The notes: generated by a model not told the origin, from the letters alone. A stretch of DNA of 64,000 bases from Advenella kashmirensis WT001 (GCF_000219915.2 NC_017964.1:2294001-2358000); one strand, 5' to 3'; numbered from the stretch's first letter, positions 1 through 7,729 are shown. Program-made: numbers and translations.

Positions 1-248
1 ACATTGATAATTGGTTTTCCCAACAGACCGGTGGCTCTCAATGCGGCCTGACCTCGGATCATTTCCTGGCCCGTTATTAAACCTGAAGCCGCGTTACTGA
101 AATAAACTTGATCGATCAAATCCGCATCAATATTCGCATCCTGAAGTGCCCCGCTAACCGCCTCCTCCGTCAAACTACGTACCGATTTCTGTAAGAACTT
201 ACCGAACTGGGTAATACCGATCCCAACCACTGCCGCTTGATATGACAT
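1..248 (-). CDS. Thiolase / acetyl-CoA acetyltransferase-like protein, partial
   Basis: Reading from the ATG at 248, the frame stays open to the window edge and gives 82 residues that begin MSYQAAVVGIGITQFGK and continue with a GLITGQEMIRGQAALRATG stretch. This is the N-terminal pattern of thiolase-fold, lipid-transfer-type acetyl-CoA acetyltransferases (SCP-x class), which make or cleave a C-C bond next to a CoA thioester. The 3' part, including the active-site residues, lies outside the window. It sits 40 bp downstream of a TetR gene on the same strand and is probably co-transcribed with it. The exact substrate cannot be told. Confidence 0.75.
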   Translation of the reverse strand, partial: MSYQAAVVGIGITQFGKFLQKSVRSLTEEAVSGALQDANIDADLIDQVYFSNAASGLITGQEMIRGQAALRATGLLGKPIIN

Positions 249-288
249 ATCCACTCCTAAAAATTATCCAAATGTGAGACAAAGTTGA

Positions 289-911
289 TTATTTGTTTGC
301 CTTAATGCCATCCCAAAGTATGGTGAATACATGATCCAGCTGAGAAGTAAGCGTATATTGCCTTTGCCGATACTCCCACATTAGGAATGTTCTGTTGAAC
401 ATGGCTGTATATGCATCAAGTAGATTGATTGCGGGAATATCGCTGCGCAGCTTCCCGCATTTTTGACCATTCGCAATGGCTTTCAATAGAGCCTTTGACG
501 GATCCCGATATGCAAAAGTCTCGTCTCTCATCCATGTTTCAAGCGGAACCGTCAAAAAGATCACTCGTCCGACATTGGGGTTTTTTCATAGAAATCCAGA
601 TGGACTGCCAAACGATCATAGAGTTTTTGTTTCAACGGTTTGTCAGTCTCTAGAACATCCTGAGCCGCTTGATTCAAAGGTTCAAGCCAGCGGGCAATAA
701 ACCAAAAGAGAAGTTTTTCCTTATTCTGAAAATACCTGTATATCGTTGCGAAGCTCATCGACGCTTGTCGAGCTATCGAACGCATATCAACGCAGTGAAA
801 GTCAGTGCTCGAAAAAATTTCAAGCACAACGCTGTCGAGCCGCGTTGCAACTTCAAACGGTATCTCGCCAGTTTTTTCATCAGCTACCGATAGAGGTAAT
901 GCCATATTCAT
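289..911 (-). CDS. TetR/AcrR family transcriptional regulator (frameshifted)
   Basis: The N-terminal frame (911-561) carries a TetR helix-turn-helix: an 'R..ARQASMSFATIYRYFQNKEKL' pattern at about residues 44-67. It stops after a run of A and C (about 570-583). The next frame (to 289) continues seamlessly into a TetR C-terminal ligand domain beginning NVGRVIFLTVP. The joined protein would be about 207 aa, the usual family length, so I call one gene with a single-base indel, probably a sequencing error. It lies upstream of the thiolase and presumably controls it; paired palindromes upstream (1020-1053) are candidate operators. Confidence 0.75.
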
Positions 912-1019
912 TCCTTAATAATGTCCGATTCGCGCCCTATTCGAGGCACCGACACGATTATCTTCATTTGGGCGAATCGGATCACACAAGGGATCGGATG
1001 GCGCCAAAAAACCGTTGGT

Positions 1020-1053
1020 GTAACATTGTTATCGTGAATAGTAACGTTGTTAC
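1020..1053. promoter_or_regulatory. Candidate TetR operator: two 13-bp palindromes
   Basis: GTAACATTGTTAT (1020-1032) and GTAACGTTGTTAC (1041-1053) are near-identical inverted repeats whose starts are 21 bp apart, two helical turns. They lie about 110 bp upstream of the TetR start. A second long inverted repeat, CCGATTCGC / GCGAATCGG (925-933 and 972-980), lies between them and the gene. Paired palindromes next to a tetR gene usually are its binding site; that role is inferred. Confidence 0.45.
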
Positions 1054-1180
1054 TCTGATTAAAAAAATGGGGGTTTTCCCGTATAGGGCCTTTCAAAGAT
1101 TAATGTTCCACTTAGCAACTCAGCTGCGGATAAGCTGCACCGGGCTGAATAACGTATAGAAAAACGCAGGGATGGGTTTG

Positions 1181-1861
1181 ATGTGCGGAAGAATCAGCCA
1201 GAGCCGTGAGCCGGACGAGTACTTTGCCAATATTTTTACGAATATGCACGAGCTGTTCACACTTGAGCGGCCCACTGCGACTCATAACGTTCCCCCGGGA
1301 AGCAAGCCGCTGGTTATTCACCAATTGACGGGTGAGCCTGTTATCGGGCGCTGGCGTTGGCAATATCTTCCGCCCTGGGCAGAGCGAAGATTTGTCAGCC
1401 CAAACGCCACCATCAAGAAGATCCTGTCGGGCGGCAACTGGTGGTCCGGGCCAATGAAGCACGGACGTATGATTGTTCCGGCTGACGGCTGGTACGAGTG
1501 GACCGGGGAAAAGCCCAATAAGCAGCCCTGGTACATCAGGCCGCATGACCAGAAACCGCTATGGATGGCCGCCGTGTCTGGCTGGCGTCCCGATCTCAAC
1601 TGGAAAGAGTCCGAAATGACGACCGGCTTTGCGATTGTGACTGACGCCGCCGCGAAGGGCATGGTTGATGTGCACGACCGCCGGCCCATCATCTTGACCG
1701 CCGAGCACGCCCGAGAATGGATGGATCCTGCTACCACGGTCGACCAGGCTAAGGAATTATTGTCTGTGGCCCGGCCGGAATCGGCGTTTGAGTGGTATGA
1801 GGTGACGAAGAGAATGGGGAATTCTACGTATCAACGGAAAGACTCAAACGAACCGCTTTGA
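1181..1861 (+). CDS. SOS response-associated peptidase (SRAP / YedK / HMCES family)
   Basis: This 226-aa protein starts MCGR, which exposes the invariant Cys2 after Met removal; the ATG at 1181 is therefore preferred over one at 1172. Family residues are visible: Cys2, Asn36 in the HNVPPG motif, Asn75, Glu106 in GWYEW and His165 in VHDRRP. SRAP proteins bind abasic sites in single-stranded DNA and form a stable thiazolidine crosslink through Cys2, shielding the lesion. An AGGG-like ribosome site precedes the start. SRAP genes are also common on phages and mobile elements; here the gene sits at the edge of prophage-derived DNA, so it may be chromosomal or cargo. Confidence 0.9.
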   Translation: MCGRISQSREPDEYFANIFTNMHELFTLERPTATHNVPPGSKPLVIHQLTGEPVIGRWRWQYLPPWAERRFVSPNATIKKILSGGNWWSGPMKHGRMIVPADGWYEWTGEKPNKQPWYIRPHDQKPLWMAAVSGWRPDLNWKESEMTTGFAIVTDAAAKGMVDVHDRRPIILTAEHAREWMDPATTVDQAKELLSVARPESAFEWYEVTKRMGNSTYQRKDSNEPL

Positions 1862-1982
1862 TACAATCTGTAATATACTGCCGGTTTTAAGGCAATTGTT
1901 TGCCCAACGGCTGTTTCAGCAACACCCCGAAAATAAGTCCTGAAGTTTTAACTATTTTTTCATAGCCCTGGAAGGTTTAGCA

Positions 1983-3074
1983 GTGGAACTTAATAATCAA
2001 AACAACGACGATCTAGAACTTGAAAAAATAACTAGATTCGAAGAACTTAAAAACCTTGGGATTCACTTAGATAGTGCATTGCTGGATTATACAAATGGAG
2101 GCGATTTAGAAAATGAAAAATTGCGATCCATGACTATACGCAGCCATATATTTCATCAAATTCGAAAATATGCGACTGAGTTAGGCCGCTCTTCTAGCAT
2201 AGATGAAACTATTAAATCTGCCCATGCACTCATTGCGGCTTGGCGCATATTTAACGATGCAAACGAGGCACTTACTCAAGACACTAATTTCTCGGATGGG
2301 CTACGTAAATATATACATAAAGAAATAGCAAAAATTGATCGACTATCGTCAAATACTATCGAAGGGCTGCCTTTTCGAATCAATAATTTTGTTAAAAAGG
2401 AGCGTGACAGGTTTGAAGCACTTATCGGAAATTTGGAGGGGGATTTCACTACTAAATCAATTGAACTAGACCGCAAACTCTCTGAGGCTGAAAGAAGAAT
2501 TGATCATCTAAACGGTCAGTACAGTGATGAATTAGAAAAAGCAGATGAGTTATTTGGCAACGCAAAAACGAAATTAGATAACCATCTTAGTAAGATAGAA
2601 GAGTTTATGGGAGTCGTGACCGATCGCGGACTTACCAGTGACTTCAATAAGCGCGCCGAGGAGGAGGGGCAAACCGCTGATCTATTCCAAATCGCAGCAA
2701 TTACGATAATGATTGCGATTGGTGTATTTGCAGTATATTTACTGTATACAACGCTCGAACAAAATATTTCACTTGGACAAGCCATCATTAAAGCTCTAAC
2801 TCTTATTATTCTATCTGCCATACCGGCTTATCTAGCAAAAGAGGCGGGAAGACATAGAAATTACCAATACCATTTCAGACAAACTGCACTGGACATCTCT
2901 GCCTTACCACCTTACCTTGCCAGGGTAAATGAAAATGATGCTGAGAAGATATTACTAGAAATGGCACCCAAACTTTTCACTCGACACGCACAGCTGCCAG
3001 GGCACTCTGATAACGATTTTGGGTTCAGGGATTTACTATTGAAATTGCTCGAAAAATTCCCGAACAAATCCTAA
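1983..3074 (+). CDS. Coiled-coil membrane protein of unknown function
   Basis: A 363-aa protein starting at GTG 1983 with a GGAAGG ribosome site. I do not recognise a family. The N-terminal two thirds are hydrophilic and charged. Residues about 130-215 (repeated KKERDRFEAL, KSIELDRKLSEAERR) look like a coiled coil. Two hydrophobic helices follow at about residues 233-257 and 268-287, then about 75 soluble residues. The predicted form is an anchored protein with a long cytoplasmic coiled-coil sensor. The gene is clearly more AT-rich than the chromosome and lies in phage-derived DNA beside other orphan genes, suggesting horizontally acquired cargo, possibly defensive. Confidence 0.6.
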   Translation: MELNNQNNDDLELEKITRFEELKNLGIHLDSALLDYTNGGDLENEKLRSMTIRSHIFHQIRKYATELGRSSSIDETIKSAHALIAAWRIFNDANEALTQDTNFSDGLRKYIHKEIAKIDRLSSNTIEGLPFRINNFVKKERDRFEALIGNLEGDFTTKSIELDRKLSEAERRIDHLNGQYSDELEKADELFGNAKTKLDNHLSKIEEFMGVVTDRGLTSDFNKRAEEEGQTADLFQIAAITIMIAIGVFAVYLLYTTLEQNISLGQAIIKALTLIILSAIPAYLAKEAGRHRNYQYHFRQTALDISALPPYLARVNENDAEKILLEMAPKLFTRHAQLPGHSDNDFGFRDLLLKLLEKFPNKS

Positions 3075-3089
3075 TTGGACCAATAAACT

Positions 3090-3164
3090 TTACCACTGTT
3101 TCACCACGAAATCATTCTTCCCCTTGCACTCATAGAAACGGGGATAGTATTCTCCAATGCCGCT
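3090..3164 (-). pseudogene. Remnant: 3' end of an Rz1-like spanin gene
   Basis: Read on the minus strand, this stretch encodes the last 24 or so residues of an Rz1-like protein. RFYECKGKNDFVVKQW before the stop matches RFYECKVKHDFVVKQW of the intact Rz1 gene at 4610-4834 in 14 of 16 positions. Similarity ends with an in-frame stop just upstream, a few bases from the start of the next plus-strand gene. It is therefore a diverged second copy of the spanin tail marking a recombination junction, with two cargo genes caught between the copies. Confidence 0.7.
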
Positions 3165-3179
3165 GAGGAGTTTTCAAAT

Positions 3180-3704
3180 ATGATGTTTACCGAGACGGTT
3201 GAAAAGATTCGATTGATTAAAGGTACGAAGAACGTTCCTGGGTTTGATCCAAATAATGGGAACGAGAATGCACAATATCTATTCCTTTTGGAGGCTCCTG
3301 GCCAAGGTTCTGTCAAGTCAGGGTACATATCGTTTGACAATAACGACGCTACTGCCCGAAATCTGAGTGCACAGTTGGCGACTGCCGGCGTCAACCGGAG
3401 TGAAATTGCGATTTGGAACACGGTGCCATGGTATCTCGGAGAAGTTGACTTTAGCAAAATTCGATCGCCCAAACCTTCTGAGATTATCGAGGCGCAAGAT
3501 TATCTTATGGAAGTAATCGATAGAATGCCCGCCTTGAAATGCATTGTATTGGTGGGAGCTCAGGCACGACGACTTCATTTGTTTTTATCGACCAGAGTGT
3601 CGGTGCGAATCATAACCTGTCATCATACTTCCATTCAAGTAGCCAACCGAAACTCGACTGCAGCTCAACAGAACATCGAAATTTTTCAAATGATGCAGAA
3701 ATAG
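3180..3704 (+). CDS. Uracil-DNA glycosylase superfamily-like protein
   Basis: A 174-aa protein with the arrangement of the UDG fold: EAPGQGS (residues 38-44) corresponds to the catalytic motif-1 loop (GxxPG type). DNNDATARNL (53-62) resembles the region after motif 1, and WNTVPW (79-84) the central N-containing strand. VGAQARR (125-131) and CHHTS (147-151) correspond to the late Gly and His-x-Ser leucine-loop motif. UDGs remove damaged or atypical bases from DNA; some mobile-element members act in phage defence. ATGs at 3180 and 3183 are both possible starts. It is AT-rich, lies between duplicated spanin ends and is followed by another orphan gene in the same direction. Confidence 0.65.
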   Translation: MMFTETVEKIRLIKGTKNVPGFDPNNGNENAQYLFLLEAPGQGSVKSGYISFDNNDATARNLSAQLATAGVNRSEIAIWNTVPWYLGEVDFSKIRSPKPSEIIEAQDYLMEVIDRMPALKCIVLVGAQARRLHLFLSTRVSVRIITCHHTSIQVANRNSTAAQQNIEIFQMMQK

Positions 3705-3760
3705 CAGACATCAGGCAATGACGCGAGCGAGCAATTAAATTACAAAAGAGGTGAATGGTA

Positions 3761-4588
3761 ATGACTGCAATATATATTTGGCCGGAGTTTGAAGGATCTG
3801 AAATAGTGAGATTGCAAGCGGCGGGAGACTCCGGCATATCCACGGGGAACACATTAAGTATGGGTTCAGGGGTTAAGATACTAACACTTCCGGTTATATG
3901 CCGTGCACCAGGTCCTGACGGCTTTTTTACGTTCCCATACTACGAACATACGGTCGCATTGGCGTTTGCTGGAAGCACACTCATTGCACAAAATGTATAC
4001 CTCGAAGTCATGCCGTTAATCACAAATTTGATCAGCTTGAATAAGACCGTACCATCCTTAAGTGAAATAGCGACATACATAGGGACATTTGTTAAAAAAA
4101 CGTGGAATGAATATGGCTATGTGCAGGGTAAAGGATTCGAAATCGCGATATTTGGGTATTGTCATGTGGAAAAAAAATTCTCTGTTGCGCTATTTTCCAC
4201 CATATCTACCGAGACAGACGGCATGCAATTTCACACTGAGGTATTAAACGATCTGAAAGCTGGAACATATATCTATTTAGGAAGCAAAAAGTCTGAGATG
4301 CATGAGCTATTATTGAATGAAATCAGCAAATCACGGGCAGGCTCTCCAACAGAAAGAGCGCCAAGGCGAGCAATTAAAGCGGCTATAGATTCAGAAGATT
4401 TTCCCGAAATTAGTGGTGGTTTACAACTTGGGTATGCAACGTGTTTTGGATACCGCGCGCAATTGGTATGCGAACCGGTGGAGTTTGGAAAACCTGAATG
4501 CCAATATAGATATTTAAACTCGGTAATGACCCCTGAGTTTCTCAGCATCAACGAAAACATATGGATCGGAACAGAGGGAACAATATAG
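3761..4588 (+). CDS. Hypothetical protein, possibly Ntn-hydrolase/proteasome-like
   Basis: About 275 aa. The ATG at 3761 has an AGAGGTG ribosome site 8 bases upstream; an in-frame ATG at 3755 is too close to it. The middle section, with 'VALAFAGSTLIAQNVYLEVMP' followed by alternating hydrophobic strands (FEIAIFGYC, KFSVALFST), recalls the sandwich fold of proteasome-like Ntn hydrolases, but no catalytic N-terminal Thr, Ser or Cys is exposed. I do not assign a function. It follows the UDG-like gene by about 50 bp on the same strand and shares its low G+C content; the two may form a cargo operon. Confidence 0.6.
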   Translation: MTAIYIWPEFEGSEIVRLQAAGDSGISTGNTLSMGSGVKILTLPVICRAPGPDGFFTFPYYEHTVALAFAGSTLIAQNVYLEVMPLITNLISLNKTVPSLSEIATYIGTFVKKTWNEYGYVQGKGFEIAIFGYCHVEKKFSVALFSTISTETDGMQFHTEVLNDLKAGTYIYLGSKKSEMHELLLNEISKSRAGSPTERAPRRAIKAAIDSEDFPEISGGLQLGYATCFGYRAQLVCEPVEFGKPECQYRYLNSVMTPEFLSINENIWIGTEGTI

Positions 4589-4609
4589 TAGATAGCTCCG
4601 CTTGGATGC

Positions 4610-4834
4610 TCACCACTGCTTTACAACAAAGTCATGCTTGACCTTGCACTCGTAGAATCGTGTAATTGCATCTCCCAGCGCCAGAGCGATCGAATCGTAA
4701 AGCGCATCCTTCGGCGGCTTTGGCTCGACGCATTCAGTCATTCCGCCTGGTAGTGGTGGCCGGGTAGAGATCGAGGATTGAGCGCAGCCGGCCATCAGTA
4801 CCGACGCAATCAATAGGGTTGATACGCATTTCAT
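4610..4834 (-). CDS. Rz1-like outer-membrane spanin lipoprotein
   Basis: A 74-aa protein starting MKCVSTLLIASVLMAGC, a lipoprotein signal peptide with lipobox LMAGC (Cys16), then a short proline-containing linker (RPPLPGG). Its start lies inside the upstream Rz gene in a different frame, with a 101-bp overlap; this nested arrangement is the hallmark of Rz/Rz1 pairs. Rz1 sits in the inner leaflet of the outer membrane and joins Rz to fuse the two membranes at the last step of phage lysis. The C-terminus (RFYECK...VKQW) is duplicated as a remnant at 3090-3164. Confidence 0.8.
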   Translation of the reverse strand: MKCVSTLLIASVLMAGCAQSSISTRPPLPGGMTECVEPKPPKDALYDSIALALGDAITRFYECKVKHDFVVKQW

Positions 4835-5081
4835 TTTTATACGCCTCTTGGAATGTGGTGAATTTGGATTGCATCCCGTCCAGAACCGGCTGCGCGGCCT
4901 GAGTGGCGGTCAATAGATCATTGGCGGCCTGTTTGTACTGTTTCAGGTCGGTCACCGCACGTTCCTGCTCGGCTGCGGCATGGCCGGCATGGTATTGCCA
5001 CTGGCCATAGCCCCACGCGGCCGCCAGAGCTAGGCCAGCGCCAATCGCATAGCCTTTCCATCCGATCTGCCAGTTCAGCAT
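4734..5081 (-). CDS. Rz-like inner-membrane spanin
   Basis: A 115-aa protein with one N-terminal membrane helix (residues about 8-28, 'GYAIGAGLALAAAWGYG') followed by a charged alpha-helical, coiled-coil-like region (HAAAEQERAVTDLKQYKQAAN...). This is the topology of the phage i-spanin Rz. The Rz1 gene starts inside its 3' end in another frame. Its ATG overlaps the stop of the preceding tail-gene fragment by seven bases, showing an original late-gene operon reading leftward. It is a lysis gene left from a decayed tailed phage, not part of the adjacent satellite. Confidence 0.75.
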   Translation of the reverse strand: MLNWQIGWKGYAIGAGLALAAAWGYGQWQYHAGHAAAEQERAVTDLKQYKQAANDLLTATQAAQPVLDGMQSKFTTFQEAYKNEMRINPIDCVGTDGRLRSILDLYPATTTRRND

Positions 5082-5266
5082 AGAACCTCCTTTGCCCGCG
5101 CCAGACGCGCTAATCGGTCATCCATACCATTCGGCGTGCCGGTATTGAAAGTTTCTTTGACTTTGGTGACCTGATCCAACCAGGCCATCGTTTCGGGTGG
5201 GAACTTCGTTCCGCGCTTCTTTAAGTGCATGAAGCCTTTGTAAATAGCGTCGATCTGGTCGCCGAT
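5075..5266 (-). pseudogene. 3' fragment of a phage tail-region gene
   Basis: Sixty-three codons in frame to a TGA at 5075, beginning IGDQIDAIYKGF without a start codon. IGDQ-D-x-[IL]-[WY]-K near a short C-terminal acidic helix is typical of small tail-end proteins encoded just before phage lysis genes; the assignment beyond 'phage tail region' is uncertain. The reading frame breaks at about 5266, exactly where the opposite-strand integrase fragment begins. This is a deletion junction that fused the late region of a prophage to its integrase gene. Confidence 0.6.
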
Positions 5267-5574
5267 ATTGTTTCACACGCGAAAGCGGCAAACGTGTGAC
5301 CCAAGTAGATAAACGCACGCTAGATCGCGCGGCCATTTTGTCGGGCATCAAACCGCTCAAGTTCCATGACTTGCGTCATACCTGGGCAAGTTGGCATGTC
5401 CAATCGGGCACGCCGCTGATGGTGCTCAAAGAATTGGGGGGATGGGAAACTATCGAGATGGTGCAGAAGTATGCCCATTTGGATGCTGGCCATTTGGCAA
5501 ATTACGTCAATGCGACGGAATTTACGCCACACTTACGCCACACCAAGGACTCAGACAAGAAAAAAGCCGCTTGA
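5266..5574 (+). pseudogene. Truncated phage tyrosine integrase (C-terminal catalytic part)
   Basis: The frame is open from about 5266 and encodes about 100 residues of a tyrosine recombinase. It includes HDLRHTWASWHVQSG (box II His-x-x-Arg), ELGGW (the Trp/His position) and MVQKYAHL with the nucleophilic Tyr. The core domain carrying the first catalytic Arg and the whole N-terminal arm are missing, so it cannot be active alone. It ends 35 bp before the tRNA-Met 3' repeat at 5610, the expected place for an integrase that recombined at that site. It belongs to the remnant prophage on the left, not to the intact element on the right. Confidence 0.8.
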
Positions 5575-5585
5575 CGGAGCGGCTA
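5565..5585 (+). terminator. Hairpin downstream of the integrase fragment
   Basis: AGCCGC and GCGGCT form a 6-bp stem around an 8-base loop spanning the integrase stop codon, followed by TAATTAC. It is a weak intrinsic terminator without a clear T run. Confidence 0.35.
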
Positions 5586-5609
5586 ATTACTTGATTCTAA
5601 AGTACTTTC

Positions 5610-5659
5610 TTGGTCCCCCCGGCTGGACTCGAACCAGCGACCAAAGGATTATGAGTCCT
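5610..5659 (-). repeat. Attachment-site repeat: 3' half of tRNA-Met (left copy)
   Basis: Fifty bases identical to 16613-16662, the 3' half (anticodon loop to CCA) of the intact tRNA-Met gene. The duplicate lacks the 5' half (after TCCT it runs into TGAAATACTAAGG), so it is not a tRNA gene. It is the direct repeat created by site-specific integration and marks the left end of the 11-kb element as well as the right end of the older prophage remnant. Confidence 0.9.
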
Positions 5660-5775
5660 TGAAATACTAAGGCAAACTGAGCTTCATTGGATTTTAATGG
5701 AAGTCTCAAAACCCGCATAAACATTGACTTTAATTTCCAATCTGATAAATTAGCGACTTAAACCCATCCAACGCC

Positions 5776-5797
5776 AAAGGGTAACCAAAGGGTAACC
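5776..5797. repeat. Tandem 11-mer, candidate integrase arm-type sites (left)
   Basis: AAAGGGTAACC occurs twice head to tail (5776-5786, 5787-5797). The same tandem pair recurs at 16528-16549 near the other end of the element. Short direct repeats inside both ends of an integrated element are typical of tyrosine-integrase arm-binding sites; the role is inferred. Confidence 0.55.
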
Positions 5798-5848
5798 AGC
5801 TTGGCAAGGGGATTGGGGGTAACAGTTCACCCGATTGGATAATGCGCA

Positions 5849-7147
5849 ATGTACAAGGCAATAAAGGATTTAGAACCGGGAAAATTCCGCAAGCTGTGCG
5901 CCATACAAGTGGCCGGCAGCCTGGAAGCGCGCCTGCTATCTACCGGAGCCATCCAATTCTATTGGCGCAGCAAATTGAACGGCAAACAAGTTCGTGTCCC
6001 GATTGGCCTATTCGATGACCGTGCGCCGCCCAAGTCGCTGAAACCCACGGTTTTGGGGTACAGCATTCCTGCCGCCATTCGCAAAGCCGAAGAAATAGCA
6101 CATGCGCATCTGGAAAACAAAGATGCCGGTGGCTACCCTGCCCTGCTAGACGAAAAGAAAGAACGGGAGCGCGGCCAGTATCAGGCGAAGGTCGAGGCCA
6201 AAGAATGGACAGTCAAGAAATTGTGTCTGGCGTACAGCGATTATCTCGAAAAGCTGGGGCGCATATCCCACCGTGAAGCCCGGAACGTGTTAACCCGCCA
6301 TGTAATCGATGCCTGGCCGGATCTGGCCGCCCTACCCGCCACTTCCCTGACACCCGATGACGTGGTGAATATTATTCGCAAAGTACATGAGGCAGGCAAA
6401 GGACGCACAGCCAATAAGGTCCGATCCTATATCAGGGCTGCTTTCCAGGTTGCCAAAGATGCGCGGCTGGACGCTTCAATACCGGTGGCCTTCAAGAATT
6501 ACAAGATCAACTTCAATCCCGCATCTGACACCAAGCCTGATAAGAAATCGAACCAAGCAGACAAGCGCCCATTGCACAAGGCCGATCTGATTACCTACTG
6601 GCAGACCATAAAGGACGTTCCTGGCCTGCGTGGTGCCGTGATCCGTTTGCATCTGCTCACTGGTGGCCAGCGGATCCAGCAACTGGTGGCCCTGCTCACT
6701 GCCGACATTACAAAAGAACACATTACCTTGTATGACGGCAAAGGCAGGCCCGGGGGCGAAGTGAGACAGCATATCGTGCCGTTGATCCCCGCAGCCCGAA
6801 AAGCACTTGATGAAGCCGGCCCTATGGGGCTGTATGCCCTGAGCACTGAGAACGGGAGAACCCATATCAGTAACGCCACCCTGTCCGGCTGGGCGCAAGC
6901 TGCTGTTGCTGATGTGCTGCCAACCTTCCAGCCCAAACAGATCAGAAGCGGCGTAGAGACGCTATTGGCAAGCCTGGGGGTAAGTAAAGAAATCCGGGGG
7001 CGTTTGCAATCGCATGGCATAACCGGGGTACAGGCCAAGCACTATGATGCTTATGATTATTTACCAGAAAAGCGATCTGCCCTGCTCAAGCTGTACAACG
7101 TTCTGGAGCAGAAAGGCGCCGATGTGATTCATTTTAATGCGGCCTGA
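5849..7147 (+). CDS. int: Tyrosine-type site-specific integrase of the satellite element
   Basis: A 432-aa tyrosine recombinase. An N-terminal DUF4102-like arm domain (about residues 5-95) is followed by a core-binding helical domain (about 118-205) and the catalytic domain. Visible catalytic positions are Arg275 (LLTGGQRIQQL), Arg366 (KQIRSG; the usual His of HxxR is Lys363), His389 (QSHG) and the nucleophile Tyr399 (KHYDAYDY). It is intact and starts 190 bp inside the left attachment repeat, reading into the element. The gene probably drives integration and excision at the tRNA-Met 3' end with AlpA as a likely partner. Confidence 0.92.
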   Translation: MYKAIKDLEPGKFRKLCAIQVAGSLEARLLSTGAIQFYWRSKLNGKQVRVPIGLFDDRAPPKSLKPTVLGYSIPAAIRKAEEIAHAHLENKDAGGYPALLDEKKERERGQYQAKVEAKEWTVKKLCLAYSDYLEKLGRISHREARNVLTRHVIDAWPDLAALPATSLTPDDVVNIIRKVHEAGKGRTANKVRSYIRAAFQVAKDARLDASIPVAFKNYKINFNPASDTKPDKKSNQADKRPLHKADLITYWQTIKDVPGLRGAVIRLHLLTGGQRIQQLVALLTADITKEHITLYDGKGRPGGEVRQHIVPLIPAARKALDEAGPMGLYALSTENGRTHISNATLSGWAQAAVADVLPTFQPKQIRSGVETLLASLGVSKEIRGRLQSHGITGVQAKHYDAYDYLPEKRSALLKLYNVLEQKGADVIHFNAA

Positions 7148-7204
7148 CCGGTATTAGCCTACCGACCAGACCTAACCACAACCCTACTTATAAGGAGTAG
7201 AACC

Positions 7205-7459
7205 ATGGCTACCATTAGTATAGATGTAGAAGAACTGAACGTGCTGCGCGAGAGCTTAGAAACCGCGAAATATGAAGCGGAAAGAAGTGTTGCGCTGTCG
7301 ATCGCGTTAAGAGATCGGCTCGAAAACGGGCAAGACACAACAACAGAGTATTTCTTGTCCACGCTTTTAGTAGAGGGTGACTCTGGATATTCAGCGATTA
7401 GCTCAACGGCTAAGTATCTGGATAAGCTAAAAGAATCAGTCAACGAGCAAACGGCGTAA
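7205..7459 (+). CDS. Small hypothetical protein of the satellite
   Basis: An 84-aa acidic, largely helical protein. The ATG at 7205 follows a strong AAGGAG site at 7191-7196. No known domain is recognised. It lies just downstream of the integrase and is followed 11 bp after its stop by a second small gene with its own AAGGAG site, so the two are probably co-translated. Likely an element-specific accessory or regulatory protein. Confidence 0.6.
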   Translation: MATISIDVEELNVLRESLETAKYEAERSVALSIALRDRLENGQDTTTEYFLSTLLVEGDSGYSAISSTAKYLDKLKESVNEQTA

Positions 7460-7470
7460 GGAGTACAGAA

Positions 7471-7629
7471 ATGACAGAATATTCTTTGAAGGTAAATGGT
7501 CGCATAACTTATGTGCTGGGTGACACCAGTGGGGAGGCGATAGCAAAACTCGTAGAGTTAGAAAAGTGTGAACCTGATGCTGTAGAAACACTGGATGTTC
7601 GCGACGTGGAAGTCTACCGCCGCACTTGA
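7471..7629 (+). CDS. Small hypothetical protein (52 aa)
   Basis: ATG at 7471 preceded by AAGGAG at 7458-7463, which overlaps the previous stop codon. The product starts MTEYSLKVNGRITYVLGD and reads as a compact strand-helix-strand. No family is recognised. Its strong ribosome site and tight spacing to the upstream small gene argue for a real gene. Confidence 0.5.
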   Translation: MTEYSLKVNGRITYVLGDTSGEAIAKLVELEKCEPDAVETLDVRDVEVYRRT

Positions 7630-7639
7630 TCCCCTAAGC

Positions 7640-7695
7640 CCAGCGCCTACTCCGACGGGAGGAAAAACCGGTATAGTCCACCGGCCTGGCGCTGG
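7640..7695. repeat. Long inverted repeat between small genes
   Basis: CCAGCGCC (7640-7647) and GGCGCTGG (7688-7695) are perfect 8-bp arms around 40 bases that include a TACCGG-like motif (ACCGGTATAG at about 7669-7678). It could fold as a transcript structure between 7471-7629 and the next gene, or be a protein site. No T run follows. Confidence 0.35.
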
Positions 7696-7729
7696 CACCT
7701 ATTGAACGGACTTTGTAGAGGACTGAAAA

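Noticed and set aside
5610..5690. Possible second tRNA-Met gene
   Set aside because: Only the 3' half matches; the D arm and 5' acceptor strand are missing, so it is an attachment repeat.
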